This document shows positions 35,422-45,281 of a stretch of DNA of 64,000 bases, piece by piece; the first letter of the stretch is position 1; each line of letters begins with the position of its first letter. The translations under genes were made by a program, and so were the position numbers. This DNA comes from Bacteroidota bacterium (lineage in GTDB: Bacteria; Bacteroidota; Bacteroidia; Flavobacteriales_D; Sanyastnellaceae), in the NCBI GenBank assembly GCA_002746975.1, contig NVXE01000001.1, positions 155,302-219,301 of the forward strand. Direction: 5' to 3'. The notes below the pieces were generated by a model. The model was not told where the DNA came from. It saw only the letters and a program-made list of their open reading frames with translations, and did not search any database.

Positions 35422-36057
35422 TTAGAACAGTAAATTAGTTTGTTCTATAAAGCTCAATAATTCGTCTCTTCCGTCTCCTTTAGTAGCGCTGGTAATGAAA
35501 ACAGGAGGCATTTTATGCCATTGTTTAAGCATAACATCCTCGTATTTCGACTGGAAAGCTGCCCTTTCTGTTTTATTCAATTTATCTACTTTAGTGAATA
35601 CCAGTACGAATGGGAGTCCAGCCTCCCCTAGGTACGCCATAAATTCTAAGTCAACGTTTTGTGGCTTCAATCTCGAATCCACGAGCATCATTATGCAAAG
35701 TAAATTTTTTCTTCCTTCGAGAAATTGTCTCGAAGTCCTCTCCCACTTTATTCTCTCCGACTTACTGATTTTCGCATAGCCAAACCCTGGCAAGTCCGTC
35801 AAATACCAAGGCGTAATCTCCTTTTTGTCAGAAAGCTCAAGACCATTTATAGCGAAGTGGTTTATTAGCTGAGTCTTGCCAGGCGTACTAGAAATTTTCG
35901 CCATGGAATTCCTTCCGACTAACATATTTATCAGTGAGGACTTTCCCACATTAGACCTCCCTATAAAAGCATACTCAGGCCTATCCATGCTAGGACATTC
36001 CCTAGGATGCGCACTACTTTTTACAAACTCGACCTCTTTAATCTCCATTTTTCTCAA
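35422..36057 (-). CDS. engB: ribosome biogenesis GTPase EngB/YsxC/YihA
   Basis: The 211-residue small GTPase has all G motifs: G1 GRSNVGKS, G2 STPGKT, G3 DLPGFG, G4 TKVDK and G5 TSATKG. EngB assists 50S subunit maturation. The length is slightly above the usual 195-200 because of a charged loop after the G2 region (GLELSDKKEITP). It starts next to the alpha/beta hydrolase stop on the same strand and converges with gldC. Confidence 0.95.
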   Translation of the reverse strand: MRKMEIKEVEFVKSSAHPRECPSMDRPEYAFIGRSNVGKSSLINMLVGRNSMAKISSTPGKTQLINHFAINGLELSDKKEITPWYLTDLPGFGYAKISKSERIKWERTSRQFLEGRKNLLCIMMLVDSRLKPQNVDLEFMAYLGEAGLPFVLVFTKVDKLNKTERAAFQSKYEDVMLKQWHKMPPVFITSATKGDGRDELLSFIEQTNLLF

Positions 36058-36834
36058 TTACTTCGACTCAACTGCTATTCCTCGAGCATCGAACCATTCT
36101 GACAGAATCTTATTAAATTCCACAGGATGCTCCATCATCGGTGCGTGCCCACATTTATCAATCCAAAACAAGTCCGCATCGGGAAAACCCTTTAAAAAAG
36201 ACTCAGCTACTTCTGGAGGAGTCACAATATCGTTTTTACCCCAAATCAAACATACTGGGATATTCATTGCTGGTAAATCACTTTCCATATTGTGACGAAT
36301 TGCCGATTTCGCAATAGATAATATCCTCAACACTTTATTCCTGTCATTCACTGCTTCGAAGCACTCTTCAACTAACTCATCTGTAGCCCACGCTGGATCG
36401 AAAAACGTAATTGCCACTTTATTTCTAATATACTCTTTATCCTCACGTCTTGGAAAACTATTCCCGAAAGCATTTTCGTAAAGACCACTACTTGCAGTAA
36501 GTGACAAAGAAGCAACTCTGTCAAGATGATTCTTCGTGAAAATCAACCCTACGTGACCTCCTAGACTATTCCCCAATAGATGCACCTTATCTAACCCCAT
36601 AGCATCCACGAACCCCTTAATGTGTTCAGCAATAGATTTAGCACTGGTTTTCCGTAGAGGTAAGGTATATATCGGTAACATCGGAATAATAACCCTAAAT
36701 CTCTTGCTGAAATGATTTTTTACCTCCCCGAAATTACTCAGCGCACCGAACAGCCCGTGCAACACAATAAGCGGCTCACCCGTACCTTCTTCAACATAGC
36801 GGTATTCACCTAGTTCTTTGATTACAGTATCCAT
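36058..36834 (-). CDS. alpha/beta hydrolase
   Basis: The protein of about 258 residues has the hydrolase fold with oxyanion motif HGLFGALSNF, nucleophile elbow GNSLGG, acid WGKNDIV and His CGHAPMMEHP, so it has a complete Ser-Asp-His triad. The frame is open to 36897, but the first 21 codons (VCVRIGYSVCSLAF) do not fit the family and the upstream region is a promoter area, so the ATG at 36834 is preferred. The substrate is unknown. It is directly followed by engB, a placement I recall in other Flavobacteriales, and is divergent from mraZ. Confidence 0.88.
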   Translation of the reverse strand: MDTVIKELGEYRYVEEGTGEPLIVLHGLFGALSNFGEVKNHFSKRFRVIIPMLPIYTLPLRKTSAKSIAEHIKGFVDAMGLDKVHLLGNSLGGHVGLIFTKNHLDRVASLSLTASSGLYENAFGNSFPRREDKEYIRNKVAITFFDPAWATDELVEECFEAVNDRNKVLRILSIAKSAIRHNMESDLPAMNIPVCLIWGKNDIVTPPEVAESFLKGFPDADLFWIDKCGHAPMMEHPVEFNKILSEWFDARGIAVESK

Positions 36835-36897
36835 TTCTTCTTTATTTGAAAAGGCCAAACTACACACACTATACCCAATCCTAACACAAACTTGCAT

Positions 36898-37111
36898 CTA
36901 AACATCCACGCGAGGTTGTTCACATTCATTGTTAATATCGTGTTAGTACGGATTTTAGCGTTTTACCTTACTATGCCGTAAACCCTTGAAAAACTTACGT
37001 TTTTAACGAATCAATGTTTATCACTTTTCCACAATGTGGTAGAAAGTGTCATTTAATGGGAATATGTGGTAAATCTTGATTAATTTTGAGGATTCCATAC
37101 AGAACGGAATT
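36898..37111. promoter_or_regulatory. mraZ upstream region
   Basis: This gap separates the hydrolase gene from the dcw cluster. It holds the phased MraZ-box-like repeats (37032-37071) and an exact -7 box TAATTTTG at 37081-37088, which would start transcription near 37094, 18 bp before the mraZ ATG at 37112. No good -33 TTTG is found at the right distance; the repeats cover that position. Confidence 0.55.
37032..37071 (+). promoter_or_regulatory. four 10-bp-phased MraZ-box-like repeats
   Basis: TGGTA (37037), TGTCA (37047), TGGGA (37057) and TGGTA (37067) recur every 10 bp; the aligned decamers are CAATGTGGTA, GAAAGTGTCA, TTTAATGGGA and ATATGTGGTA. E. coli MraZ binds TGGGN repeats separated by 5 bp upstream of its own operon, and a Mycoplasma MraZ binds AAAGTG-type decamers. 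The same spacing here, just before mraZ, indicates autoregulation. One copy fits both published motif types. Confidence 0.65.
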
Positions 37112-37603
37112 ATGCTAAATCTATTAGGAGAACATACATGCAGGATAGACGCCAAAGGGCGACTGATGTTTCCTGCTCGATTGCGCCGTCAATTAGATAA
37201 GGTTATTCATCATGGACTTGTGATTAACCGCGACATTTTCGAAAAGTGTCTAGTTGTATACCCGAAACCTGAATGGGATATCGTGAACAGTGAGATGACG
37301 CAGTTAAGTCGCTACAATAAAAAGCATCAATTGTTCCAACGAAAGTTTATGAAAGGTGCGACTTTAGTAGAGTTGGATTCATCTGGAAGGCTTAACATAC
37401 CTACCGCATTACTTGAGTACGCAAATATTGACCTCTCGAAAGGCAATGAGATAATAGTATCTGGATTAGGTGAGAAGGCTGAGATTTGGGCTGTAGACGC
37501 TTATGAAAAGCAAGTTCTTGGAGAAAATGACGATTCTGATTTCGACTTCGGCACACTAGCTGAAGAAGTGCGACGGGACATTGAATCTGGCGGCGCCAAT
37601 TAA
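37112..37603 (+). CDS. mraZ: transcriptional regulator MraZ
   Basis: The 163-residue protein has two SpoVT/AbrB-like DNA-binding halves: the first with IDAKGRLMFPARLRRQL, the second with VELDSSGRLNIPTALLEYA. MraZ forms ring oligomers and represses its own dcw operon. The open frame goes back to 37076, but homologues begin a few residues before the GEHTxxIDAKGR motif, which fixes the ATG at 37112 (MLNLLGEHTCRIDAKGR); this also puts the likely -7 box at 37081 outside the gene. The C-terminus has an acidic tail of about 20 residues. Next gene, rsmH, follows after 3 bp. Confidence 0.93.
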   Translation: MLNLLGEHTCRIDAKGRLMFPARLRRQLDKVIHHGLVINRDIFEKCLVVYPKPEWDIVNSEMTQLSRYNKKHQLFQRKFMKGATLVELDSSGRLNIPTALLEYANIDLSKGNEIIVSGLGEKAEIWAVDAYEKQVLGENDDSDFDFGTLAEEVRRDIESGGAN

Positions 37604-37606
37604 TCT

Positions 37607-38533
37607 ATGGAACTACCCTACCACGTTCCCGTGCTACTCGAAGCTTCGATAGAAGCCCTTAAACTCGGCGACGGCAGCGGGGATTGGATGGATGCCACTT
37701 TTGGAGGTGGAGGACATAGTAAGGTGATTCTGGAGAATCTAAATGAAAAAGGAAGGCTGTTCGGATTTGACCAAGATCCCGATGCTGCAGCTAACGCTCT
37801 TAATGACGAGAGGTTTACTCTAGTAGCAGCAAACTTTAGATATGCAAAGCAGTTTTTAAGTCTACATGGAGCGAAATCAACTAATGGAATACTCGCAGAT
37901 TTAGGAGTTTCATCGCATCAATTTGATACAGCTGATAGAGGGTTTTCTCTCAGAATGGAAGGGCCTTTAGATATGAGAATGAATCCTGAGGCTGGAGTTT
38001 CTGCTGCAGAACTGCTTGAAGATTGCACATGGGAGGAACTTATGGTGATTCTTAGGATGTACGGAGAGGTAAATCGCCCTGATCGTGTGGCTAGAGCAAT
38101 CGTAGCTGCAAGAGATGAATCGCCGATAATCACAACTGAGGATTTCGTAAAAGTATTGAGTAAAATTGCTCCTGGAGGAAGGGAAAACAAATTCTATGCA
38201 CAAGTATTTCAAGCTTTAAGAATTGACGTTAATGATGAGCTTTCTGCTCTAAGAGAACTACTGCATCAGGCTATACACTTACTTAAGCCAGGAGGAAGAC
38301 TTGTGGTAATATCATATCATAGTCTTGAGGACAGGCTCGTGAAACACTTCATGAGGTCGGGGAATTTTGAAGATAAGACGGAACAAGATTTAAGAGGTAA
38401 TATTCTCGCGCCTTTTAAGCCAGTCGTGAGGAAAGCTATTGTAGCAACGCCTGAAGAGATCTTGCGTAACCCACGTGCGAGAAGTGCGCGCCTTCGTGTT
38501 GCTGAAAGGACTGAATTCCAAGTCAAAGTATAA
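37607..38533 (+). CDS. rsmH: 16S rRNA (cytosine-N4)-methyltransferase RsmH
   Basis: The 308-residue SAM-dependent enzyme methylates C1402 of 16S rRNA. Motifs include YHVPVLLEASIEAL at the N-terminus, the SAM-binding DATFGGGGHSKVIL and GFDQDPDA, and the characteristic ISYHSLEDRLVKHF and NPRARSARLRVAE near the C-terminus. It is the second gene of the dcw cluster. Its stop shares one base with the ftsL start (TAATG), so translation is coupled. Confidence 0.96.
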   Translation: MELPYHVPVLLEASIEALKLGDGSGDWMDATFGGGGHSKVILENLNEKGRLFGFDQDPDAAANALNDERFTLVAANFRYAKQFLSLHGAKSTNGILADLGVSSHQFDTADRGFSLRMEGPLDMRMNPEAGVSAAELLEDCTWEELMVILRMYGEVNRPDRVARAIVAARDESPIITTEDFVKVLSKIAPGGRENKFYAQVFQALRIDVNDELSALRELLHQAIHLLKPGGRLVVISYHSLEDRLVKHFMRSGNFEDKTEQDLRGNILAPFKPVVRKAIVATPEEILRNPRARSARLRVAERTEFQVKV

Positions 38534-39087
38534 TGGGATTATTCAGCCGAAATAAAAAAGACAGTGGGATTAGCGGTAACCGTAGGCTCACACCTAGTCA
38601 AAAATCGGCAAGACTTGAAGCTGATGAGCTAGCCTTAAAAACTGCCGAAGCCGCAACGTTAGCTGCAGCTAAAAAAGCTCAGAAAATACGAGAATTAGCA
38701 TCTAACGCACTATCTGAAGACAGGCGGGAAAGAGCTAAAAAAAGAAGGACTGAAAGAGCTAAACGAAACAATACCGGCAAGTTTATAAGAGATCTTTTAA
38801 GCGGTCGTTTCTTAACAGGAGATGGGATTACTAGTCATATTCCATATCTCCTATTCGTTACAGGAATATTTTTGGTTTACATCAGTTTGGGATACCATTT
38901 CGAAAACATAGAGAGGGAGAAAATGAAGACTGAGCAGAGACTTGAAGAAGTAACCTCTGAATATAAAACTCTACGCTCAGAGCTTGAATCTATTCTGCAA
39001 CAGAGTCGTGTCGAAAGGGCTACAGCTGATCTAGGGCTAGAACAGCCTATTACCCCCCCTATCCTTCTTAAAGTCGATGCAGAATGA
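38533..39087 (+). CDS. ftsL: FtsL-like cell division protein with long basic N-terminus
   Basis: The 184-residue protein has one transmembrane helix (about 98-116, IPYLLFVTGIFLVYISLGY) and a periplasmic leucine-zipper-like coiled coil (about 120-160). It lies between rsmH and ftsI, so it takes the FtsL place in the FtsQLB/FtsWI complex. The unusual part is a long cytoplasmic region of about 95 residues rich in Ala, Lys and Arg (TAEAATLAAAKKAQKIREL), which could bind nucleic acids or partners. It overlaps ftsI by 4 bp. The call rests on position and topology, since FtsL sequences diverge strongly. Confidence 0.82.
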   Translation: MGLFSRNKKDSGISGNRRLTPSQKSARLEADELALKTAEAATLAAAKKAQKIRELASNALSEDRRERAKKRRTERAKRNNTGKFIRDLLSGRFLTGDGITSHIPYLLFVTGIFLVYISLGYHFENIEREKMKTEQRLEEVTSEYKTLRSELESILQQSRVERATADLGLEQPITPPILLKVDAE

Positions 39088-41237
39088 GCTCGAATAAGAA
39101 AAATAATAGCAATAGCTATGAGCTACCTACGGGAAGGTTCTGGTTTACGTTCATTGCGCTCAGTTTAATGGGGTTAGGCGTAATGTGGAGGATAGTGGCA
39201 ATTCAAACTATTGAGCATGATCACTGGGCTGATAGGGGGGCTGAATTTGAGCATAGCATCCGTACTATTGTTCCAGCCAGAGGCCAAATCCAAGCTCGTG
39301 ACGGAAGTCTGTTAGCCACAAGCGTACCAGTTTATGATTTGAGGTGGGATAGTAAGAGTGAGGCAATAAATTGGGATTATTTTAAAGAAAAGAGGGACTC
39401 AATTTGTGACGGTTTTGCTGCAATTTTAGGAGGTACTCCAGATAAATACTCGAGTATTATAGACAAAGCAATAGCGAGAGGCAGTAGGTCAGCAAAGTTT
39501 GCTAGTAAAGTACCATTTACGGACTATAAAGAACTGAAAAACTTACCCTTCGTTATAGAAGGTAGAAATAAAAGTGGCTTTGTCTTTGAAAGGAAAGAGG
39601 TAAGACGTAAACCTTTTGGTCAACTAGCAGGAAGAACTATAGGGATTGATCGTGAATCTCAACGTGTGGGAATAGAGCTTTCATGGAATCAGGAATTAGG
39701 TGGAACTGAAGGCAAACAGATGCAAAAGCGAATTAATGGCGGTGCCTGGCTTCCTGTTACTGACGATTACATTGTTCAACCTGAAGAGGGGTTAGATGTT
39801 ATTACAACAATAGATATGCATCTTCAAGATGTAGCATCATCAGCGCTCAAAACTCAATTAATTAGGCACGATGCTGAATGGGGGGTTGTGGTATTAATGG
39901 AAGTGAAAACTGGATACGTGAGAGCTATTACAAATCTTAAACGATTTGAGAATTCAGAAGGTGTCGCAAACTATTACGAAAGTTATAATCACGCACTGGG
40001 CAAATCTATAGAGCCTGGCTCTACTTTTAAACTCGCATCATTAATGACGTGTTTGGAATCTGGTAAAATTTCAATCACAGATAGTATCGATACAGGCAAT
40101 GGTGAAGCCTTCTTTCACGACCGCAGAATGCGTGACTCGAACTGGAAAAAAGGTGGGCACGGAAAAATCACGCTTCGTGAATGTTTCGAAATGTCCTCAA
40201 ATATTGGTTCAGCACTCGCTGTAAAACAGTGCTTCGACCTTGAGCCTCAAAAATTCCTAGACGGTCTTAAAAGAATTGGAGTAACACAGCCGCTCGGTAT
40301 TAACCTTGTAGGAGAAGGTATTCCTCAAGTCTATTCTACAGTAGGAGAAGGTGACTGGTCTGGTATTTCTCTTACTCAAATGGCTATAGGTTATGAGGTA
40401 ACCCAAACTCCTCTCCAGACCCTCGCTTTATACGGAGCTATAGCAAATGGAGGTCGTATGATGCGCCCCACATTCGTTACAGAGACTTTGAGCAAGGGAG
40501 AGGTTGTAGAGAGGTTTGGACCTGTCGTAGTTAACGATAAGATTTGTTCTGAAAAAACTCTAAGAAGTTGCAGATTGATGCTAGAAGGTGTCTGCTTGCC
40601 CGATGGAGAAGGTACTGCTGCTGGGATTTTCAAAAACCGACCATATACAGTGGCTGGAAAGACAGGCACTTCAAGAATTGCGGAAAATGGTGGATATGCT
40701 ACTGGGAGATATAGATCCTCTTTTACAGGATACTTCCCTGCTGATGATCCTGAATTTGTTTGTATAGTAGTAATTGCAGATACTAGAAGTGGAAATTATT
40801 ACGGAAGCACTATAGCAGCTCCCGTTTTCAGAGACCTAGCTGATCTGATATACGCCACTGACCCTTCATTTCATGAAGTTCTAAACGAGCCTCTTTTGGC
40901 AGAAGAGAAACGTCATCTACCTACTTCTAAAAACGGTGCAAAAGAAGTTCTTTTAGAGCTATATGACTTGCTAGAAATTCCATTCAATGATTTTAGTGGT
41001 GACGAAGATTGGGTAAGAGTTGTAACTGGTTCTGATACAGTAAAACTAACTGCAAGAACTATAGGTAGGCACACTATTCCTGACGTTAGAGGAATGGGAT
41101 TAAGGGATGCTCTTTACTTACTAGAGAATGCCGGATTAGAGGTAATGTACAATGGTACTGGAACTGTAAGAAAGCAATCAGTACCACCAGGTACGCCATT
41201 TAAAAGGTATAATAAAATTAGAATCGAATTGTCGTGA
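39084..41237 (+). CDS. ftsI: division-specific peptidoglycan transpeptidase FtsI (PBP3) with PASTA domain
   Basis: The 717-residue class B PBP has an N-terminal membrane helix (about 20-40), a PBP dimerisation domain and the transpeptidase domain. The active-site motifs are STFK (Ser about 313), SSN (about 371) and KTGT (about 525). A single PASTA domain follows at the C-terminus (about 660-717: TIPDVRGMGLRDALYLLENA). FtsI cross-links septal peptidoglycan together with FtsW, also in this cluster. It overlaps ftsL by 4 bp and murE by 4 bp (GTGA). Confidence 0.96.
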   Translation: MSSNKKNNSNSYELPTGRFWFTFIALSLMGLGVMWRIVAIQTIEHDHWADRGAEFEHSIRTIVPARGQIQARDGSLLATSVPVYDLRWDSKSEAINWDYFKEKRDSICDGFAAILGGTPDKYSSIIDKAIARGSRSAKFASKVPFTDYKELKNLPFVIEGRNKSGFVFERKEVRRKPFGQLAGRTIGIDRESQRVGIELSWNQELGGTEGKQMQKRINGGAWLPVTDDYIVQPEEGLDVITTIDMHLQDVASSALKTQLIRHDAEWGVVVLMEVKTGYVRAITNLKRFENSEGVANYYESYNHALGKSIEPGSTFKLASLMTCLESGKISITDSIDTGNGEAFFHDRRMRDSNWKKGGHGKITLRECFEMSSNIGSALAVKQCFDLEPQKFLDGLKRIGVTQPLGINLVGEGIPQVYSTVGEGDWSGISLTQMAIGYEVTQTPLQTLALYGAIANGGRMMRPTFVTETLSKGEVVERFGPVVVNDKICSEKTLRSCRLMLEGVCLPDGEGTAAGIFKNRPYTVAGKTGTSRIAENGGYATGRYRSSFTGYFPADDPEFVCIVVIADTRSGNYYGSTIAAPVFRDLADLIYATDPSFHEVLNEPLLAEEKRHLPTSKNGAKEVLLELYDLLEIPFNDFSGDEDWVRVVTGSDTVKLTARTIGRHTIPDVRGMGLRDALYLLENAGLEVMYNGTGTVRKQSVPPGTPFKRYNKIRIELS

Positions 41238-42697
41238 AGCTACTTAAAGATTTACTATACGACGTTAGAATTGACGAGATTCAAGGCACAACACATCTAG
41301 CTGTTGAGGGCTTGAGTAATGATTCTCGCACGACAAAGCCTATGGGGCTTTTCGTTGCTATTACTGGCACCCTTGTGGATGGTCATAACTACATTAGTCA
41401 AGCAATTTTAAAAGGAGCAACTTCAATAGTTTGCGAACATATTCCTTCTGAAATAACCAGACCAGAATCTGTAACGTTTGTAATAGTAAAGGACAGCTCT
41501 TCAGCAATAGGTCATATTGCTTCCGCTTACTACGATTTCCCTACTCATGAAATGAAGGTAGTTGCCGTAACCGGTACTAACGGAAAGACAACTATTGTAA
41601 CTCTTCTACATAGATTGTTTCGAATGCTCGACAAGAAAACAGGTCTAATCGGAACTGTTGAGCACAGGATTAATGATAAAGTTGAGGTTTCGGCCCACAC
41701 TACCCCTGACGCTCTAACGTTGCAGGCGCTATTCCATAAAATGGTTTTGGCAGGGTGCAAAATTTGTTTTATCGAAGCTAGCTCTCATGCTATAGACCAA
41801 AACAGGCTTTCTGGCACGAGGCTCTCAGGAGCGGTTTTTACTAACATTACTCACGACCACTTAGACTATCACAAAACATTCGACAACTATATCACTGCAA
41901 AGAAAAAGTTATTCGATGGGTTACCCTCAAATGCTTTTGCAATTGTGAATTCTGATGAGTCACATTTCGAAGATATCATCTCTGATTGTAAGGCCGATGT
42001 CTCAACCTTCGGTTTAACTAGTATGGCTGACAATAAAGGAAGAATTATCGAAAATCAACTTCAGGGATTACATCTTCACATTGATGGTCAAGATTTGTAT
42101 TCTAGACTTGTTGGTGAGTTTAATGCCTCGAATCTATTAGCTATTTATAGCGTTGCAAAATTGTTAAACGTAGATCCATTAAATGCTCTTACTCAGATGT
42201 CCCTTCTTACCCCCCCACCAGGGAGGTTCGAAATAGTGGAATCGCCAGACGGTATTACTGCTATTGTAGATTACGCCCATACGCCTGATGCCCTTGAAAA
42301 CGTTCTTAGTACGATTTCGACATTTAGGTCTGGAGGAGAGAGATTAATAACGGTCGTAGGATGTGGTGGTGATAGAGATGTCACGAAAAGACCCATTATG
42401 GCACAGGTCGCAGCTTTCGGTTCTGATCAGGTATTCTTAACATCTGATAATCCTAGAACGGAAGACCCTAATGACATTCTTGCCGAAATGCAATCTGGCC
42501 TAGATCCGAAAAATAAGCGAAAATGTATATCGATTACAGATAGGAAGGAAGCTATTAGAGCAGCTGCAGCATTTGCTGAGTCAGGAGATATAATAGTCGT
42601 AGCTGGTAAAGGGCACGAAACATATCAAGAGATTAACGGTATTCGCCATGATTTTGATGACAGAGTAATACTACGAGAAGCATTCACAACAGCTTAA
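41234..42697 (+). CDS. murE: UDP-MurNAc-L-Ala-D-Glu:meso-DAP ligase MurE
   Basis: This 487-residue Mur ligase has the ATP loop TGTNGKTT and the substrate-specificity motif DNPRTEDP (about 405-412). In this family DNPR marks use of meso-diaminopimelate rather than lysine, so the peptidoglycan is predicted to be the DAP type, as usual in Bacteroidota. Translation begins with GTG at 41234, overlapping the ftsI stop (GTGA). mraY follows after 1 bp. Confidence 0.95.
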   Translation: MKLLKDLLYDVRIDEIQGTTHLAVEGLSNDSRTTKPMGLFVAITGTLVDGHNYISQAILKGATSIVCEHIPSEITRPESVTFVIVKDSSSAIGHIASAYYDFPTHEMKVVAVTGTNGKTTIVTLLHRLFRMLDKKTGLIGTVEHRINDKVEVSAHTTPDALTLQALFHKMVLAGCKICFIEASSHAIDQNRLSGTRLSGAVFTNITHDHLDYHKTFDNYITAKKKLFDGLPSNAFAIVNSDESHFEDIISDCKADVSTFGLTSMADNKGRIIENQLQGLHLHIDGQDLYSRLVGEFNASNLLAIYSVAKLLNVDPLNALTQMSLLTPPPGRFEIVESPDGITAIVDYAHTPDALENVLSTISTFRSGGERLITVVGCGGDRDVTKRPIMAQVAAFGSDQVFLTSDNPRTEDPNDILAEMQSGLDPKNKRKCISITDRKEAIRAAAAFAESGDIIVVAGKGHETYQEINGIRHDFDDRVILREAFTTA

Positions 42698-42698
42698 C

Positions 42699-43889
42699 AT
42701 GTTATATCACCTATTTACATATCTAGATACAGCATACGATCTCCCCGGGGCCGGGCTTTTTAAATTCGTTACGTTTCGTGCGGCGATGAGTTTGATGACT
42801 TCATTGTTTATCGGTATTTCCTTCGGCAAAACAATTATAGAATGGCTCCAACTTAAGCAAGTGGGGGAAATCGTTAGAGACCTAGGGCTTCAAGGCCAAA
42901 TCGAGAAGAAGGGTACTCCTACTATGGGTGGAATCATCATTCTGACAGCGATTTTAGTCCCTACCCTACTATTCGCCGACCTAACAAATGTGTACACTCA
43001 CATGATGATTCTAGCCACTGTTTGGCTCGGAACTATCGGATTTATAGACGATTACATCAAGGTCCACAAGAAAAATAAGGATGGGCTTGCTGGTAAGTTT
43101 AAAATTGTAGGCCAAATCGGTGTGGGTATAATAATAGGTGCTATTATGATGTGGCATCCCGATGTTACCATTAAGGAACTTGGAGTAGATGGGGTTTGGA
43201 ATGAAGTGAGATCAACCATCACGACAATACCATTTATAAAGGGAAATAGTTTCGATTACGCATGGCTCGTAAATTGGGCCGTCGAAGATGTTTCGACATG
43301 GGTTTGGGTTGCATTTATACCTATTGTAATCATAATTGTAACAGCTGTTTCGAATGGCGCAAACCTCACAGATGGGTTAGACGGACTCGCTACAGGAACT
43401 AGCGCTATAATCGGAATGACTCTAGCTGTTTTGGCCTATGTAAGTTCGAATACAGTAATAGCGGAGTACCTCAACATTATGTACATCCCTGGGTCTGAAG
43501 AACTAGTGGTGTTTAGCGCTGCTTTTGTGGGGGCTTGTGTAGCATTTCTTTGGTATAATTCATTCCCCGCACAAGTGTTCATGGGAGATACTGGATCTCT
43601 AGCATTAGGAGGAATTATAGCCGCTTTTGCAATTGCAATAAGAAAGGAATTACTTATTCCTGTGTTATGTGGAATATTTCTTATCGAGAATTTGAGTGTC
43701 GTACTTCAAGTCGGTTGGTTTAAGTACACGAAGAAGAGGTTCGGAGAGGGGCGTAGAATATTCTTGATGGCTCCTCTGCATCATCATTACCAAAAGAAAA
43801 ACATGCACGAATCGAAAATCACAGCTCGATTTTGGATTGTGGGAATTCTACTCGCAGTGGTCACAATAGTAACTCTAAAAGTTCGATAG
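42699..43889 (+). CDS. mraY: phospho-N-acetylmuramoyl-pentapeptide transferase MraY
   Basis: The 396-residue integral membrane enzyme makes lipid I from UDP-MurNAc-pentapeptide and undecaprenyl phosphate. Family motifs visible are [21 protein letters not shown], the catalytic [23 protein letters not shown] and PLHHHYQKK. It has about ten membrane helices. It is longer than proteobacterial MraY (about 360) because of an insertion near residues 155-200, usual in Bacteroidota. Four bases separate it from murD. Confidence 0.97.
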   Translation: MLYHLFTYLDTAYDLPGAGLFKFVTFRAAMSLMTSLFIGISFGKTIIEWLQLKQVGEIVRDLGLQGQIEKKGTPTMGGIIILTAILVPTLLFADLTNVYTHMMILATVWLGTIGFIDDYIKVHKKNKDGLAGKFKIVGQIGVGIIIGAIMMWHPDVTIKELGVDGVWNEVRSTITTIPFIKGNSFDYAWLVNWAVEDVSTWVWVAFIPIVIIIVTAVSNGANLTDGLDGLATGTSAIIGMTLAVLAYVSSNTVIAEYLNIMYIPGSEELVVFSAAFVGACVAFLWYNSFPAQVFMGDTGSLALGGIIAAFAIAIRKELLIPVLCGIFLIENLSVVLQVGWFKYTKKRFGEGRRIFLMAPLHHHYQKKNMHESKITARFWIVGILLAVVTIVTLKVR

Positions 43890-43893
43890 TCAA

Positions 43894-45267
43894 GTGTCTA
43901 AATCTATAATCATACTTGGAGCCGGCGAAAGCGGTGTGGGAGCAGCTAAGCTTGCCCTCTCTCGTGGCTACGTTCCATTTGTGAGTGATGCGGGCAATGG
44001 AAAGGAGAGTTTTCTTGGCGAATTAAGGGAGTCTGGAATTAAGTTCGAAGTGGGAGGTCACGTTACAGAGAACTGGCCTTCGACCTCGACTGCGATCAAA
44101 AGCCCGGGGATTCCCGATAACGCTCCTGTACTGGAATATTTTAGAGAAAGACAGATTGAGATTATCAGCGAAATAGAATTCGCGAGTCGTTATGCTTCAG
44201 GTCGTGTTGTCGCAATTACAGGGGCCAACGGAAAAACTACGACGACAGCACTCATATATCGCCTCCTAACCGACGCAGGAATTAACGCTGCGTGCGTAGG
44301 AAATATCGGCACAAGCTGGGCTCGAGATATCGCAGAAAGGACTACTCCCGCAGAAGTTACCGTAGTTGAGGCTAGTAGTTTTCAATTAGACGGAACGACG
44401 TCATTCCGTCCAGACATAGCAGTTCTATTGAACATCACCCCCGACCATTTAGATAGATACGACTACAAACTTTCTAACTATGCCGCATCTAAATGGCGCA
44501 TTACAGAATATCAAACCACGGAAGATTATTTGGTTTACAACTCTGATGATGAAGAGATAAAAACACTAATAAATAATCCCGGTACAAATGCTCAACTCGT
44601 TTCTGTAAGTAATACATACAGATTTGATAGCGAGCAAAACTCTGCTGAAAATTTCTGTGCAGAGATGAAAAATAAAAACGAATTTATAATCAATACACCC
44701 CATAAAAAACCATTTTCTATGACCATTCAAGAACTTGCCATACAAGGCAAACACAACCTATTTAACTCTATGGCTGCAGGAGTTACTGGCCGAATTTTAG
44801 AGCTTCGCAACGAAACTATTCGCGAAAGTTTAACTCATTTCGAGGGTATCGAACATCGTTTAGAATACGTTGCAACCGTAAATGACATCCGCTTCATAAA
44901 CGACAGTAAAGCTACCAATGTAAATAGTGTGTGGTATGCACTAGAATGCATGAGCAGTCCTGTTATTTGGATTGCTGGAGGCATCGACAAAGGAAATGAT
45001 TACCGCGATTTACTTCCACTTGTCGAAAACAAAGTGAAGCATCTTATATGTCTAGGAAAAGACAATTCAAAGCTGATTGCTACTTTCTCTGAAAAAGTAG
45101 AAACTATACACGTTGTAGAAACTGCGGCAGAAGCTGTACAAGTAGCTTATGATTTGGGTATTCCTAATGACACAGTACTTCTGTCTCCTGCATGTGCTAG
45201 TTTCGATCTTTTCGGCAGCTATGAGGAAAGAGGAAATGCTTTTAAGACAGCGGTAAAAGGACTTTAA
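43894..45267 (+). CDS. murD: UDP-MurNAc-L-alanine--D-glutamate ligase MurD
   Basis: The 457-residue Mur ligase starts with GTG at 43894 (MSKSIIILGAGESGVGAA). The central ATP loop is GANGKTTTTA, and the domain-3 motifs NDSKATNVNS and LLSPACASFDLFGSYEERG are the MurD hallmark. It adds D-Glu to UDP-MurNAc-L-Ala. The middle (about 200-270) has more AT-rich codons than the ends. ftsW begins 14 bp after its stop. Confidence 0.95.
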   Translation: MSKSIIILGAGESGVGAAKLALSRGYVPFVSDAGNGKESFLGELRESGIKFEVGGHVTENWPSTSTAIKSPGIPDNAPVLEYFRERQIEIISEIEFASRYASGRVVAITGANGKTTTTALIYRLLTDAGINAACVGNIGTSWARDIAERTTPAEVTVVEASSFQLDGTTSFRPDIAVLLNITPDHLDRYDYKLSNYAASKWRITEYQTTEDYLVYNSDDEEIKTLINNPGTNAQLVSVSNTYRFDSEQNSAENFCAEMKNKNEFIINTPHKKPFSMTIQELAIQGKHNLFNSMAAGVTGRILELRNETIRESLTHFEGIEHRLEYVATVNDIRFINDSKATNVNSVWYALECMSSPVIWIAGGIDKGNDYRDLLPLVENKVKHLICLGKDNSKLIATFSEKVETIHVVETAAEAVQVAYDLGIPNDTVLLSPACASFDLFGSYEERGNAFKTAVKGL

Positions 45268-45281
45268 GTCTAGGTAGCGCA

